Assembly: GCA_014905825.1 (NCBI GenBank)
Contig: JACGCN010000085.1
Span: 1 to 64,000 of the forward strand
Length of the DNA: 64,000 nt
Origin: Lyophyllum atratum
Lineage: Eukaryota > Basidiomycota > Agaricomycetes > Agaricales > Lyophyllaceae
Reading direction: 5' to 3'
In this document: piece by piece, positions 25,401 to 37,711 of the stretch
Layout of the letters: every line of letters begins with the position of its first letter
Numbering within the stretch: position 1 is the first letter of the stretch
Program-made: the position numbers and the translations under genes
The notes under the pieces: model-generated
What the model saw: the letters and a program-made list of their open reading frames with translations, nothing else
The model's database searches: none
Told to the model about the DNA's origin: nothing

Positions 25401-25900
25401 TCTTGACCGCTGACCCTCGCATTTACGGCCGGTAGCTCTGACACTTCGTATGTTAAGAATCGTCACTGATGATCTCAACTCCTTCAAAGTGTTTACATCG
25501 GCACCAATGGCCGGGGAATCTTCTATGGTGATGCCAGCGGGACGGTTCCTGCCCCCACGACAACTGCTCCTACTACGACCGCTGGACCGACCACGACAAC
25601 TGGACCGACTACGACAACTAAACCGACCACAACCACAACGACTTCGTCTGCTCCAACAGGTACTGCCCCTGCTGGAGCTTATGCCCAATGCGGAGGTTTG
25701 TCCCACAAAGTACAGATAAGAAATAGGTATAAAGAGCTTATTCTGTTTTGTATAGGTACGAATTGGACGGGTCCAACAACTTGCGTCGCAGGGTACACTT
25801 GCACGTTCAGCAACGCTTGTGAGTAATGATATCTTCGCGAAAGGTTCTCTGAGACTGACTCGCTGTTACCCCAGTCTACTCCCAATGTATTCCATCCTAA
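22500..25900 (+). CDS. Secreted GH74 xyloglucanase with C-terminal CBM1
   Basis: Endo-acting xyloglucan hydrolase, roughly 830 residues, with about twelve short introns. The signal peptide MFKLRLLAALTTVAITPFAY precedes TYTWKNVKIGGGGGFVPGIV and ARTDIGGAYK, which carries one expected catalytic Asp. Typical GH74 blade motifs follow: WTPLLDFADDARWNYWGVD, DPNSNGILFFGARSGKGLW, DLYFGFGGVAVDLQKPGTIM and SLNAWADGIEETAIQGLISP (likely second catalytic Asp), then TSANGVQVSSNSAAF and a last blade NGRGIFYGDASG. A Thr/Pro linker (about 25555-25670) leads to the CBM1: YAQCGGTNWTGPTTCVAG, then YTCTFSNAFYSQCIPS, with its four cysteines and aromatic face. All exon joins checked are in phase, including the codon for Trp in GGTSW split by an intron. 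A plant-cell-wall-degrading enzyme acting outside the cell. Confidence 0.93.
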
Positions 25901-26122
25901 GTAACTGCGCGTGGAGGATGAAAAGGATTCCTTTTATTTATGGCATCGTCTATTTCAGGTAGTAGTCGCAGTAACTGACATACAAAAAGATATAGTAAGG
26001 AATTTTCAGCAATCGATCGACCACAAGAACTACCTTGTATACGCCGTACGGAGGCGCGTATCTAGCTCCGAGCCTCTTCCCAGACCTAAAAGCTACGTTA
26101 ACCAGGACGAGGTTCAAGCTCA
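25901..26122. other. Convergent intergenic spacer
   Basis: Between the GH74 stop and the LRR-protein stop. A short T/A-rich stretch follows the GH74 gene; nothing else recognised. Confidence 0.5.
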
Positions 26123-27913
26123 CTAAGAACTCGCCTCGAAAAATCTGCGGCGGTCAACGACCCTGATACCCCTACAGCTCGTGACGTCCAAGTTCACTAG
26201 CTTTTCGCAAGAATCGATGACAGGAAAAAGTCCTTCACCTATGAGAGATTAGCGAACAGGGGTGAAAAGCAAGAAGCAACGTTGTCCTACTTGTCATTTT
26301 CGTCCCAGCTACTGCAAGGGTTGTTAAGGACGAACATGCTGCCAGATAAAGTCCAGCTTCATCGTCGATTCCAGTATTATTAAGGATAAGAGTTTCGAGG
26401 GAAGATATCGAGTTCTCCTCGGTAGGGAGCAGCCCTGCTAGATCAGGTGAACGAAGAGAGGGAATTGAAGCCAGGTTCAATTTCTAGCAAAAATCGAGCT
26501 GTATGAAGATAAGGCGTCACAGAAAAATGCAGCATGTGTCACCTTGCATCTTCTGCCAACGTTTGTGATAAAGTCTGACAGGGCATCGTCGACTCTGGAT
26601 GATGACGATCCTAGCTTCGTATTGCCCACCAGGCTTATATTTTCTATACGCTGGGATTGCTCTAGGACCCTAGTTAAAGCGCGAAGAGCATCGTCATTCA
26701 TCGTCATTGCAGACGTATTGCCAATGAATGCGCGCGTTCCTCGGCTGGCACCTAACGCCCCGACGGCCAATGTCGTCAATTCTGGAAGAAAGCTAACAAT
26801 GGTTACGAGATCGTCAGAGGACACGGCTGTCGAGGTCAGCGATAGCTTTTGCAGGGGAGGGATGTGGGAACTCGCAAGAAGTTGTGGAGGGTGGCGGACA
26901 AGGGTAAATGACAGATCAAGCCGCCGCAGGGCAGGACATAGCTCCAAAATGGGGCTCAATGCGTCGTCAGACAGAGAAGTTTGCCGTAGCTTTAGGGTAC
27001 GCAGGGCGGGTAATCGGAAACCTTCAGGAAGCGCCGTGTAGAGATTGGTCAAGGTTGCGTCAGTCTAGAAGCGGCACGTCAAGGCAAATCTCATGAAGGT
27101 TTAAGCTTCGTACTGACCCATTTTTGTATCCCTGCCAGCTTGAGCACTTTCAAATGTGGGCATGCTATGACTACAGGCGCGATCGAGGCGGGGGTGACAG
27201 AGGTATAATTGAGATTGAGTGTTACAAGGTCGGGAGAAGCTTCGGCGACCGCGCGCATAGTCTCAGCACCGACTTTGGTGCATCCGCTGTTATCATAGAG
27301 CGTAAACGCCGGGAATTTCAGAACCATATGCTCGATTTGTCACCGCAAGACGAGTGTCCGTAAATTTGACAACTTTCGGAGAAGATTTGCGAAGATACGA
27401 TCTGGTATATCATCAAAATTGGTAAGTTCGAGCTCGCGCACACCAGGATTTATGCGCGCGATGTCCACGATGGTTCTTTGCTTGACACCCGGTAAGTCCT
27501 TTTGAAGGGTTATCGAAGGACCACGAAGGAAATACTGTTATGACTGAGATAGATGTATGTTTTCTAGGGCCATTATGACTCACAGTCACAATTACTTCAT
27601 GCGCAAGATATGTTGGACAAGAGCTCTGAAGCATTGCAAATAGCTTGGGAATTAAGACATCAGGAAGGGCCGTAAGGTGAGCAGAAAGGCGAGCCCAGAT
27701 GTCTCCATTATCTTTGAGCTTGACAAATTTCGTCGCGAAGACGCGTGCACATAAGGTAGTGAGCGTAGGCGTTGTTGAGAGTGCAAGGTCGCGTGTTGAC
27801 GACACGGAAGACGAAGGAATGTTATGTTGCGTTGAAGGTTTATCGGCCTCCGAGGGTGCTCCAAATGATGCGAGGCCAGCAGTTCTTTGCCTTTTAGATG
27901 ACTTGCTCGACAT
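26123..27913 (-). CDS. Leucine-rich-repeat (RNI-like) protein of the AMN1/RAD7 type
   Basis: Starts MSSKSSKRQRTAGLASFGAP at 27913; the KRQR cluster looks like a nuclear localisation signal. The N-terminal helical part has ARVFATKFVKLKDNGDIWAR, and an exon in a different frame after an intron gives RTIVDIARINPGVRELELTN. Cysteine-type LRRs then follow: LRTLVLRGCTKVGAETMRAV, DLVTLNLNYTSVTPASIAPV, LKVLKLAGIQKW, ALRTLKLRQTSLSDDALSPI, PPLQKLSLTSTAVSSDDLVT, SLETLILNNTGIDDEAGLYL and CEKLVNLDVTSCRGIRVVDR, ending at 26123. About 500 residues. The repeat style matches AMN1/RAD7 and F-box LRR proteins, but no F-box was seen. Role unknown; a nuclear adaptor is a guess. Confidence 0.75.
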
Positions 27914-27988
27914 TTTTCGTGGTTGCAAATTACACCGATGATGAACGATGTGGTCACTGTTTACAAACGAGGGGCCGTGTTCACTTGC

Positions 27989-28003
27989 CACGTGTGCCAC
28001 GTG
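27989..28003. promoter_or_regulatory. Paired CACGTG E-boxes
   Basis: CACGTG at 27989-27994 and 27998-28003, starts nine bases apart, about 75-90 bp upstream of the LRR-protein ATG. CACGTG is bound by bHLH factors such as Cbf1. Two copies this close are unlikely by chance, but no binding data are implied. Confidence 0.45.
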
Positions 28004-28362
28004 CTACTATACGATCGTGGCGCAGATTCAACCATTGAACCAATGCAGTAGTGTACGAGCGAATTCCTCCCACTCAAACCACACCCAAGCTCTTATTGCC
28101 GATATCACGACAAAAAAGAAGAGAAATTCCTCCCTGGACGATTTTGTTTCCAAATCTTCGACAGACTCATTTTGAGCGGAGGCCTGGAAAAAGCTGGGGT
28201 ACTTCTGTAGATTGTCTGCATTGGAGCGCAACCTTCCACCCCTCCTGCCTCAGCATCAGTTATCCCTTTTTACATCGGATCAACCTTGTTAAGGTGTTAC
28301 GCAGGTACGGGGGAATATTTTTTAATAGATATATCGGACTAGTGGTTGACCATCTGCAACAA
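28004..28362. other. Spacer between two minus-strand genes
   Basis: No gene assigned. On the minus strand a short open stretch (about 28028-28185) encodes a hydrophobic segment EFLFFFVVISAIRAWVWF, but it has no clear start codon or homology and may be chance or the 3' part of an unrecognised small gene. Confidence 0.35.
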
Positions 28363-29988
28363 CTACGATGCCCAGCTGGAGTAACGCAGCCTTCCCGGTC
28401 TCCAGAATAACAAGGCGATAAAGGCCGCAAAGGGACCCACGGTGATTCTCCAGAGAATCCTCTCCACCACCGCTAGCCCTCGGATTTGAATTGCGAAGCG
28501 ACGCGCAGCAACTTGGGGGATGCGAATAAGAAGGATGTGTAAGATATTGAATGGAGGCGGAAAGACGTATGGGCCGTTATAAGATGCAGTAGCTCCGAGA
28601 AAGATCCTCCGCGCTGCGTGGCCAATGGCCACAGAGTATCTATCCCACGGATCTGACGATGTGTGGGCCAAGGAAGTCGTGGTCGCCATCACAAAGAGAG
28701 AGGTAAACATAAGCAGGACCACAACGAAGAAGAAGGTCAGGAAGGTCAACCGCGTTTCCTGTGGGGTGGGAGTTATTATGACCGAAAAGCCTTCGATGGA
28801 GGACAGCTTTAGAAATGTGTCAACCAACGAAAGCGAAAGAAGGTAGATGGCAAGGAGGAGCAAAGGAAGGAAAAAGAGTATAAGAGGGTACAGGATCCTC
28901 GATAGTCCCCGCCTAATGAGAACTGCAAGGGGAAGGCTGTAACTGCGTCGGAGAAGGAAGAGGTGGCTGGGCGCCTCCGGTAAATTGAGTCCCAAAGGGT
29001 GCAGAACAACCGCCCACTGCAGGAGGGTAAATGTGATGCTTGCAGGGTGCGGCGCGGACGGTAAGCTCGTGAGAAACGCGATAGGTGCAAGCAGAGAGCT
29101 GGTGTTCGCAAGGGACCAAGTTCGAGCGGCAAATGAAAATGGGAGGATTATGAGGAGTACTTCACGTGCTCCATACTGGTACTCTAACCATTCTTTAGTG
29201 ATGTGGGGCTGCTCGATGGGATACAAGAGATAGTGAACGAGAAGAGCGAGGAATATGAGATGGGAGGTCCAGTCGATAAAATGAGCAACACTTAAGCCAA
29301 CACTCAGCTTGAAGTTGACATACACAACAACAGGAAACCTCACCGAGGCGTGGATAACATGTCATATCGGGCAAGCCATGCCGACGAATTTGCGGAGGGG
29401 TATTCCAGTGAAACACCACGCTTCCATGCGTGTTCAATGCTGGAAGTGACGAGTGGATGAGATACTAATGATACTGGAGAGTCACGATCGACCAAGAAGT
29501 CCACGACTGGAAAGTCATGTTAATGCGCGAGCGGCACGCCAACACTTTCGCATACCTCGATATGTATGGGTATCACCCTCATCAAACGGAAATCGGCTCC
29601 ACAGGACAGTCTCGATGTCGCGTGTGTTGCGGTACTCGGCCAAAAATAGGGTCCATATATCGTTAATCTGTTTCTCCAGCACATCCGCGTCGCGGGTGTC
29701 GATCTTCATGGCCAGCCATCGTTCGTACGGGTCATCGGCCGGAGAAGCCTCTGTCCTGGTCTTTCGGAGGTGGAGCAGAACAGTCAGGGCGTACGCAAAT
29801 TCCGTAGGATGGTTCTCAAAACTCAGGCCATCTTGGTTTACGAGGTCCTCAAACCGTATATGATCTGCTTCTAAGGTGCCGACGCGTCTGACTGCGGGGG
29901 CAATTGGGGGCAACTGGGATTCGGAGGCGGTCCTGGCTGTATTATTCGGATTTACGTGCAGCAAGGGAGTGGATTCATGGTCGTTCAT
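28363..29988 (-). CDS. Polytopic membrane protein, unrecognised family
   Basis: Three exons give one reading frame. Exon 1 starts MNDHESTPLLHVNPNNTART at 29988; its soluble part includes YERWLAMKIDTRDADVLEKQ and ETVLWSRFPFDEGDTHTYR. A GTATGC donor and TTCCAG acceptor lead in phase to VVDFLVDRDSPVSLVSHPLV and SSIEHAWKRGVSLEYPSANS. A second intron (GTGAGG...TTAAG, about 29298-29351) joins TPR to VAHFIDWTSHLIFLALLVHY. About six or more membrane spans follow (HLIFLALLVHYLL, VLLIILPFSFAA, LILFFLPLLLLAIYLLS, FLTFFFVVVLLMFTSLFVM, FAAFIALLFW). The N-terminal ESTPLL fits an acidic dileucine vacuolar sorting signal. The layout resembles fungal TRP-like or other vacuolar channels, but no diagnostic motif was recognised. 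Confidence 0.7.
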
Positions 29989-30078
29989 GACTTCTGGTTC
30001 CTATTTGGCCGTGTTGTGCAAGACCAGCCAGCAGGTAACCGCGCTCGGTGTCACCAAGTGACCACATTGCCTGCTACG

Positions 30079-31334
30079 ATGAGCGTGTCAACACCACTCC
30101 TCGACACCATCGAACCCGACGAGCCGACCGTCGTTCCCAGTGGGAACATTTCGTCCAAGAACACATCAGCACGAGCGGCCGTCGTCCTCACTCCGACCTC
30201 ACGCAATGCTGAGCGAATGGCGACCACGGAGGCTGATGCCGAGTCGGGTATGCTACCAAATTTAAGCAGCAATGCATTGTTGACCTTTCGTATTCCTTAT
30301 AATAGGTCTTGCTGGAATCTTTCGACAAGTACGGCCGATTGTTTTCACGCGTTTGACTCCATCTCAATCCTTGACCGCAGTCTGCCCATCCACTAGCATT
30401 GTTTTTCCTCTTCTTCTTCAGAATAGCGGCTATTGCGGTGTATATCCTGTCCGGATTCTTTACGTCTAATTACGTCCTCTCAGTGAGTGCAGTATAACAA
30501 ATGCGCATGGACTGTATATTGATTCAACGCCAGACTGTTGCAGTGGTAGTCCTTCTTGCGATGGACTTCTGGAATTGTCGAGTAAGTCGCCATCCAGTAT
30601 ATGGAGAACCATCGGCCGTTAATAACACCCCTTCCAGAATGTTGCAGGTCGAACATTAGTGGGCCTCCGTTTCTGGAACCAGGTGCGTTTCTCGCCCATT
30701 GCTCCAGCGCCGCGTACCCAACAAGGCCGGTAGGTCGATGACGACGGAGAAAGCTACTGGGTATTCGAGAGCCGAGATGTGAGTGCGAGAAGTTTTTCCT
30801 TGGGTCATACGCTCACGGGCCCATTAGCCCACGCGACCTGCCAATCCAATCGATTCCAAGTGAGTATCGACCCCCACACTCTAACGTGCTTTGCTGAACG
30901 TGTGCCTGTAGGATGTTTTGGGTGAGCGAAAGCAGCCATGCTACGATGCACCTTTATTCATATGTTGTTCCTCAGATCGCGCTCTACTCATTCCCCTTGT
31001 TATGGTTTGCCCTCCTTATAGTCTCCCTTCTGAAACTGGGTTTTAGGTATGTCAATTCCTCGCCCACTCCATTCACTCGAACTGATTCATGCAAAGCTTT
31101 ATTCCAATCGTGGTGTTGGCTCTTGTGTTTAATTTCACGAACGCTATTGGATTCACATACGCGTAAGTGGTACAACTCAACATCCATGCTACACTGACGT
31201 CCACCTACAGTGACCGCGACGCAAAGCAAAAATGGGCGAACAGTATGGGCTCGAGTTGGGGGTTCGGTGGCATTGGTGGCCAGCTGCTGGCTGGCGCTGT
31301 CAAGAACAGTGTCGGACGAGTTTTCCAGCGATGA
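30079..31334 (+). CDS. TVP23: Golgi membrane protein TVP23
   Basis: Small late-Golgi/TGN membrane protein involved in vesicle trafficking. Start [20 protein letters not shown] at 30079. Spliced exons give [20 protein letters not shown], the family signature [20 protein letters not shown] with NQV, then [20 protein letters not shown] with MFWV, a [22 protein letters not shown], and the conserved end [20 protein letters not shown], stopping FQR at 31332-31334. At least eight short introns break the gene, so no single long frame is visible. It diverges from the membrane-protein gene across only 90 bp. Confidence 0.9.
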
Positions 31335-31879
31335 TTTTGATATCCTTAGATTGTATAACTGCTTTCGTTCCGAGTTGCCAAGACATATGTATTCATCCGC
31401 GGATTTCAATCACGACGCGGGGCGCAAACGGGAGTTGTGGAGTGAGGGTGACGAACCTACAGTTCGTCTCCATAAAAAATATATACACATGAACGGGGAC
31501 AATGATGAGAAGCGGAACGCCGACGACTAGAGCCCGGAGACGAAGATACATGTCGAAAGCAATAAGTAACAAGAAAAGTACACGTGAAGAAGCTAGTGGT
31601 ACAAATGAAGTGATACCCGTCTGCATTCCAGTCCGATGTAGATTGTCGAAATAACAAGCTGGAATACCGAATCACCAGAAATAATGAAGAAAACCGAAAG
31701 ATGATCATAACAACGTCCACGCGTCCAAGAGAGCTGACTGATACACTGGTGCATTTGAACCTATGATCATAGGGAGTCGAGGCGAAGAAACATCGCATAG
31801 GTAATATTTGCCGCATAAACCTCAATGTCACGTCGAAGGTGGATTCATGCAGTCATAGATAGCAATAATACGTGTGGCC
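31335..31879. other. Convergent intergenic spacer
   Basis: 545 bp between the stops of TVP23 and the phosphatase gene; presumably both 3' untranslated regions. No coding signal, repeat or RNA gene recognised. Confidence 0.5.
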
Positions 31880-34136
31880 TTATTCCAGGCCAACATAGCC
31901 ACGCACGTCCACTTTTGAGAAGGCGGTGGTTGGTGTGGGGGGTGCGCCGAGCCCAATAAACGACCGGGTCCGGCCTTGGGAGCGGAAGGTCGAGACTCGG
32001 GGCGTAGAGAGACTGGGGAAGGGGATAAGGCCGCCCATGTTCGACGTCAGGGTCATGGTAGATGGTGTCCTGGTCGTTAACGTGGGCGACGGAGGGAATA
32101 CAAACAGTGTTTGTGACGGGGTCGAGACGGACGACGCAGCGTCTGGCATGGGGTTTGCCTTGAGAAGACTGCTTCGGAGGTGGAGCGGGGGTGGGAGTTT
32201 TTTGGATTGAGTGCGCACGCGGACAGGGGGCAACGAAAGAGTGGGAGTCCGTAGAGGTATGGAGTTCCTCGGTTTGCTTGCCTGGATAGGCGTTTCTGAC
32301 GGAGACGCCGAATCTACGACTATAGCGATCGGGGAGGAAGGGACAGGCGGTAAAATTCCGATGGGTGCGGGACGACGTTTCCCCTTTGCTGGGGGCCGAG
32401 GAGGAAGGTTGAACGTGGAACGAATGGCGCTCCCTGGCGGCGGAGGGATGTTGAATGTCGATCGTATTGCCGTAGCTGGAGGGGGAGCAAGGTTGAATGA
32501 GGTTTTCCAGACCGGAGCGGAAGGTGGAACTCTCGCTGCAGGGCGCGGGGTCGCCGGAGGACGGGCAGTCGTCGGCGTAAATAGGTTAACACGCGGAGGC
32601 GTGGTATCTATTTCATCATCCGGTGAGTTGGTAGCAGAAAAGTCTTCTGGTTCCGTACTAAGACTTCGGCTATCAAAACCACCTCCGACACCCAGCAGTT
32701 CCTCTTCCTCCTCCTCCTCCACGAGATCCTCGCTCAGCATACTGCCATTGCTGGCAATAGAACCAGTCCGTTTGCGTGGGTTACCGTACCGAGTTCGCCA
32801 AGCAGCTCCCATGCCAACACCAGAGTTGGATGAAGACGCCACAGACGAAGCCGACAATTTGCGAGCAACGATGCGTTCCTCCATTGCCTTATCGAGGGCT
32901 TCAGCTTCTCGCATCACCAAGGTGCTCTCGCGGTCATCCTCGCCATCCGAAGGTGCCTCGTCCAACATCTTCCGCCTCCTACCCCACTCCTCTTCATCGT
33001 CGGCACAGCTAGACCTCTCTGACCCGGAGGGCGAGCCGGTGTCGGGTTTCAGTTTTTTCTCATATTCCAACAATTGATAAATAAGGCTAATTAAAAAAGA
33101 TCAAAAATGGAGAAAAATGCCAAGTCGACAACAAGTACGCACGACATATTGGGACCGACCCATTTGCTCTTTTCCTTGACAAACGAGTAAGCGCCTTGCA
33201 TGCCCTTGAGGGCCCATATCTCCGGTGGCACGGACGATGATTGTTCTGCAGCTGCCCGCATGACAAGGGCAATAACTAAGGTCGCGGACCGGGATATGCC
33301 ACATTGACAGCTGGACATATCACAGATGAGACTTTGGAAAATCCGGAGAAATCAATGATAGAATGAACATACTGGACAAGGACACCCTCTCCACGCTCCA
33401 AGGCTGCATCAGTGAATGACATTGCATCCCGGAAACCGACATCCACGAGGTCCTGTTGGCCGTGAGACCACTGGAGTTTGAGATAATGCATACCTGGCCT
33501 GCCAGTGGCCAGATTGGGTTGCTGGTACGTAGAATCAGGGTTCCGGGGTTTCTTGAAGTTGGGGGTCGATGAGACGGCACGAAGAGGCTGGGAGATGTGG
33601 CCTGCATCGAGGGGAGATGCGACCTCCTTAGCCACATTCAATATAGACTTGATACCGCGTTCGATCAAGCCCTTCCAATCGCGAGCATTGTCTTCTGAGC
33701 CAAGCCAGATACCTGGGATGATCTGTGTGGGTCCATCGGCATAAGGAACGGCGTCATCACCATCCTCCTTGCGATGGATGAGCGAGTTCGCAGTTGGTGT
33801 GGTGGCCGGAAGAGAGATGATGGAGGGGCGACGAGGGCGATCGGATCGCGGGAGCTCGGGAGCGGCAACGCTGACGGCGCTCTGGGGCTCGGACGCAAGC
33901 TGGAGAGAATTGGATGAAGACTGGGCCGATGGGAGCGTAAGAGATAATTTTTTCATGTTTCTGAGCGATTTTGGTTTTGCAGAAGAAGGAAAAGGCGAAA
34001 AATCCGAGTCAGAAGTGGCAGAAGAGAGAGCAGACGCTGAGGGATCGCCGAGGGCCAGGGCTATTTGAGGGTTATGTGCGGGGGTGTCGATGCGCAGGGA
34101 AGCGGGTGGGCCCCTCTTGCGTGGTGGATTTGGCAT
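31880..34136 (-). CDS. Dual-specificity protein phosphatase (MSG5-like)
   Basis: MAP-kinase-phosphatase-type enzyme, about 720 residues. Start MPNPPRKRGPPASLRIDTPA at 34136. After a Ser-rich N-terminus the DSP domain begins TQIIPGIWLGSEDNARDWKG and runs through GIKSILNVAKEVASPL and MHYLKLQWSHGQQDLVDVGF. An intron splits the His codon of the active site; splicing gives HCQCGISRSATLVIALVM, matching HCxxGxxR. ALKGMQGAYSFVKEKSKWVG and, after another intron, SLIYQLLEYEKKL complete the domain. The C-terminal half is low-complexity, with an EEEEEEE run and Pro/Ser/Thr repeats ending at 31880. Family knowledge suggests down-regulation of MAPK signalling such as mating or cell-wall integrity. Confidence 0.9.
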
Positions 34137-34672
34137 TTTAGTAGGCTGCGGGTCGACGAGCCTTGCGTGTTCGGCGTGTCCGAGGCGATCCGCACGACCA
34201 GCGTAGCAGCAAAGAAATGAAGAAAAAAGGAAAGAGGGAGAGAGAAGGGACGTGGCCGTTTCGGTTTCAACTCCAATCAACCGGAAATATGTCACAAGTA
34301 TCGCACAGCATGGCGACGGAATGCAACGGGTAATTGAAGCGTATATCTGCGTATATACAGCCATATATCGGTCTGTATATCCTTGCTACTATACTCTACT
34401 CCATCCCCCTCTACTCGGTGTATGCCACGTCCAACCTGAGGTAGTCCCAGGTACAGTAACACCGTGCGAAATCACACAAATCAACTTTGCTATAAATCTT
34501 CATGAACCGCTACCAGGCCGCTTTCCTCGCGACCCTCCTCTCTACCTTCTTCTCCCTCGTCCTCCTTTCCTGGTTCATAAACAGCAAGCTTGTTGCTGCC
34601 GGGTACGACATCTCCCAGCTCATCCTCCTTGGTTTGCCAAAAAATCCCTCCCCCAAATCCGGACGCGTCACA

Positions 34673-35958
<1,286 letters not shown>

Positions 35959-36272
35959 ATTAATTCTTTGGGGCAAGTAGATAAGGCTCTGTTCTGTGAA
36001 TGGGGATACCTATTGCCAGTAGAAAGAGCATGACATTGAGATGTCGGATAGATGTTTATGATATATAATTGATGATTTTCTTATGGGTTATTATTCTCCA
36101 GCAATGGAACATGCGATGGAGTGGCAACTGTCGATCGTCTCATGGAGAAATTCATTACCCAAAATTGCTAGTCTTGGCAATGCTGTTCGCGGTCTATACT
36201 TAGCCTTCATAACGGGGTTGTCATTACAAGGTCTACAGGCCTGTAGATGGCGCTTGAATAACGAGAACAAGT

Positions 36273-37384
36273 TTATTTTAGGGAAGACAAATCATCCAGC
36301 CGGGTTGATATTGACGACTCCTCCAGCATCTCAAGGTGACATTCATTGAGGCTTTCAGATCGACACGTTAGCAGAGTAACATAAGTGGAATAGGCTGTAC
36401 TCACGATTTCAGTATGTCCTCCGCGGCCCCAATACCAGTCTCGAACTCCTGTTCCGAGAGCTCGCCGCTCCCGTACCGGGCTAGCTGGATAGACGCGTCG
36501 TAATAATGCAGTGGCGTGAGGCCGTCTTCATCCGCCTGAAGGAGCGGGAGTATGAATCTGAAATGGTGTAGCATGCGCGTATGCGGCTTGTTCACAGGAT
36601 GGGTGGGGATGATAACGTGGGCGAGAGTATCTGCGTGTTGGAAGAAACACGGACATAGGGCGACGGATATTAGAGACTGTCAGTGCGTGTAATGAAGGGG
36701 AAGGGTCGGGAGACCAACCGATCTCGGGAATGGTGTCGAGTAGGGCCCGCCGAAATCGAATACCGCTGTACTTGGTGCCTGCAGGGAACCAACCACGACG
36801 AGAGTGTCAGGGTGTATAGAGACAAAGATTTCCAAGTGTTTCGGAGGGCCGAAACTTGTCGGAGGCTCACCTGGCCTGCCCCAACCCTCGTGGAAAGCGT
36901 CCTTCGGCAAGGACTCGTATGAAACGAGGCACGCGCGGACGTATTCTTGCGTGACGTACTTCTGCACGGACTAGGATATGCGCCATTAATCCTCATTGTC
37001 TACCGAAACAAGGAGCGAAGGAGAGACTCACGTCTGGGAAGTCTTCCAGGGCAAGACCTCTGGTGGCCTTTGATATACGCTGCAGCTTCAGGCGCACGGC
37101 GATGCGTCGCTTACCGCAATACAGTAGGGATGCCACGAGCTGCAGGATGTATGAACAAGGGGCTCATAGATGTTTGACGGGGCTGAGAGGCGTACGACGA
37201 TGGCATAGGAGGCGATTATAACGAGCGCGTTGCCGTTCTTTGACCATGACTGGGTTTTCGACGTTCGAACAGCTTGGGCAAGGAGGGCCGCGCAGGAAAG
37301 GCCAGTGGCGACGACAGTAATCAGGACGAGCACAGCATAGCTGACCTTGGAGACTGTCCTTAGGATGAGCCACGAGGAGAGCAT
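36273..37384 (-). CDS. DLT1: Defect-at-low-temperature protein 1 family
   Basis: Fungal membrane protein of uncertain function. Start MLSSWLILRTVSKVSYAVLV at 37384; TM1 VLVLITVVATGLSCAALLAQ, TM2 IIASYAIV joined by a GTACGC...GCAG intron to LVASLLYCGKRRIAVRLKLQ. Then SVQKYVTQEYVRACLVSYES, DAFHEGWGRPG, and after two introns the conserved block MLHHFRFILPLLQADEDGLT, PLHYYDASIQLARYGSGE. The last intron (GTGAGT...AAAG) adds LNECHLEMLEES and a stop at 36273. All joins are in phase. The two N-terminal helices and the C-terminal soluble domain match DLT1 proteins of Agaricomycetes. Confidence 0.85.
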
Positions 37385-37711
37385 ACCTTCATGCTCGTCT
37401 GAGCGTGAAGGGATCCGGAGAGTTGGAACAAACTAGTCTTGAAGCGGTCACTGTTATCGGCTGTGGCGGCCCGGCCAACAAACATGTCATTTCATTTCCA
37501 GATAAAAGCATGATGGCTACAGTAAAAAGGAAAGCTAATGTACAGAGATTTGACACGGATTCGACGATAACTTGGATCGAAGGTCTGAAATTGGTCATAG
37601 AAGGGCAGGAATCGATCCTGGAAGATGGAAAAGCAGAAAGAGAAAAGAACATCGGAAAAAAACTAGTATACGACTCTTCAAACTTGAACATTTTCGCTGA
37701 AAATGATAACG
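37385..37711. other. Spacer upstream of DLT1
   Basis: 327 bp. Both strands happen to be open for about 100 codons here, but neither frame resembles a known family and both collide with the flanking gene ends or promoter. No gene is called. Confidence 0.4.

Noticed and set aside
32211..33077. Plus-strand 288-codon Gly/Arg-rich frame opposite the phosphatase gene
   Set aside because: Antisense shadow of the Pro/Ser/Thr-rich tail of the phosphatase.
34502..34672. Signal-anchor-like N-terminus as the main CBR1 start
   Set aside because: TATAAA ends only a few bases before this ATG and the hydrophobicity follows from a pyrimidine-rich leader; the ATG at 34673 has better context. Kept as an open question in the findings.
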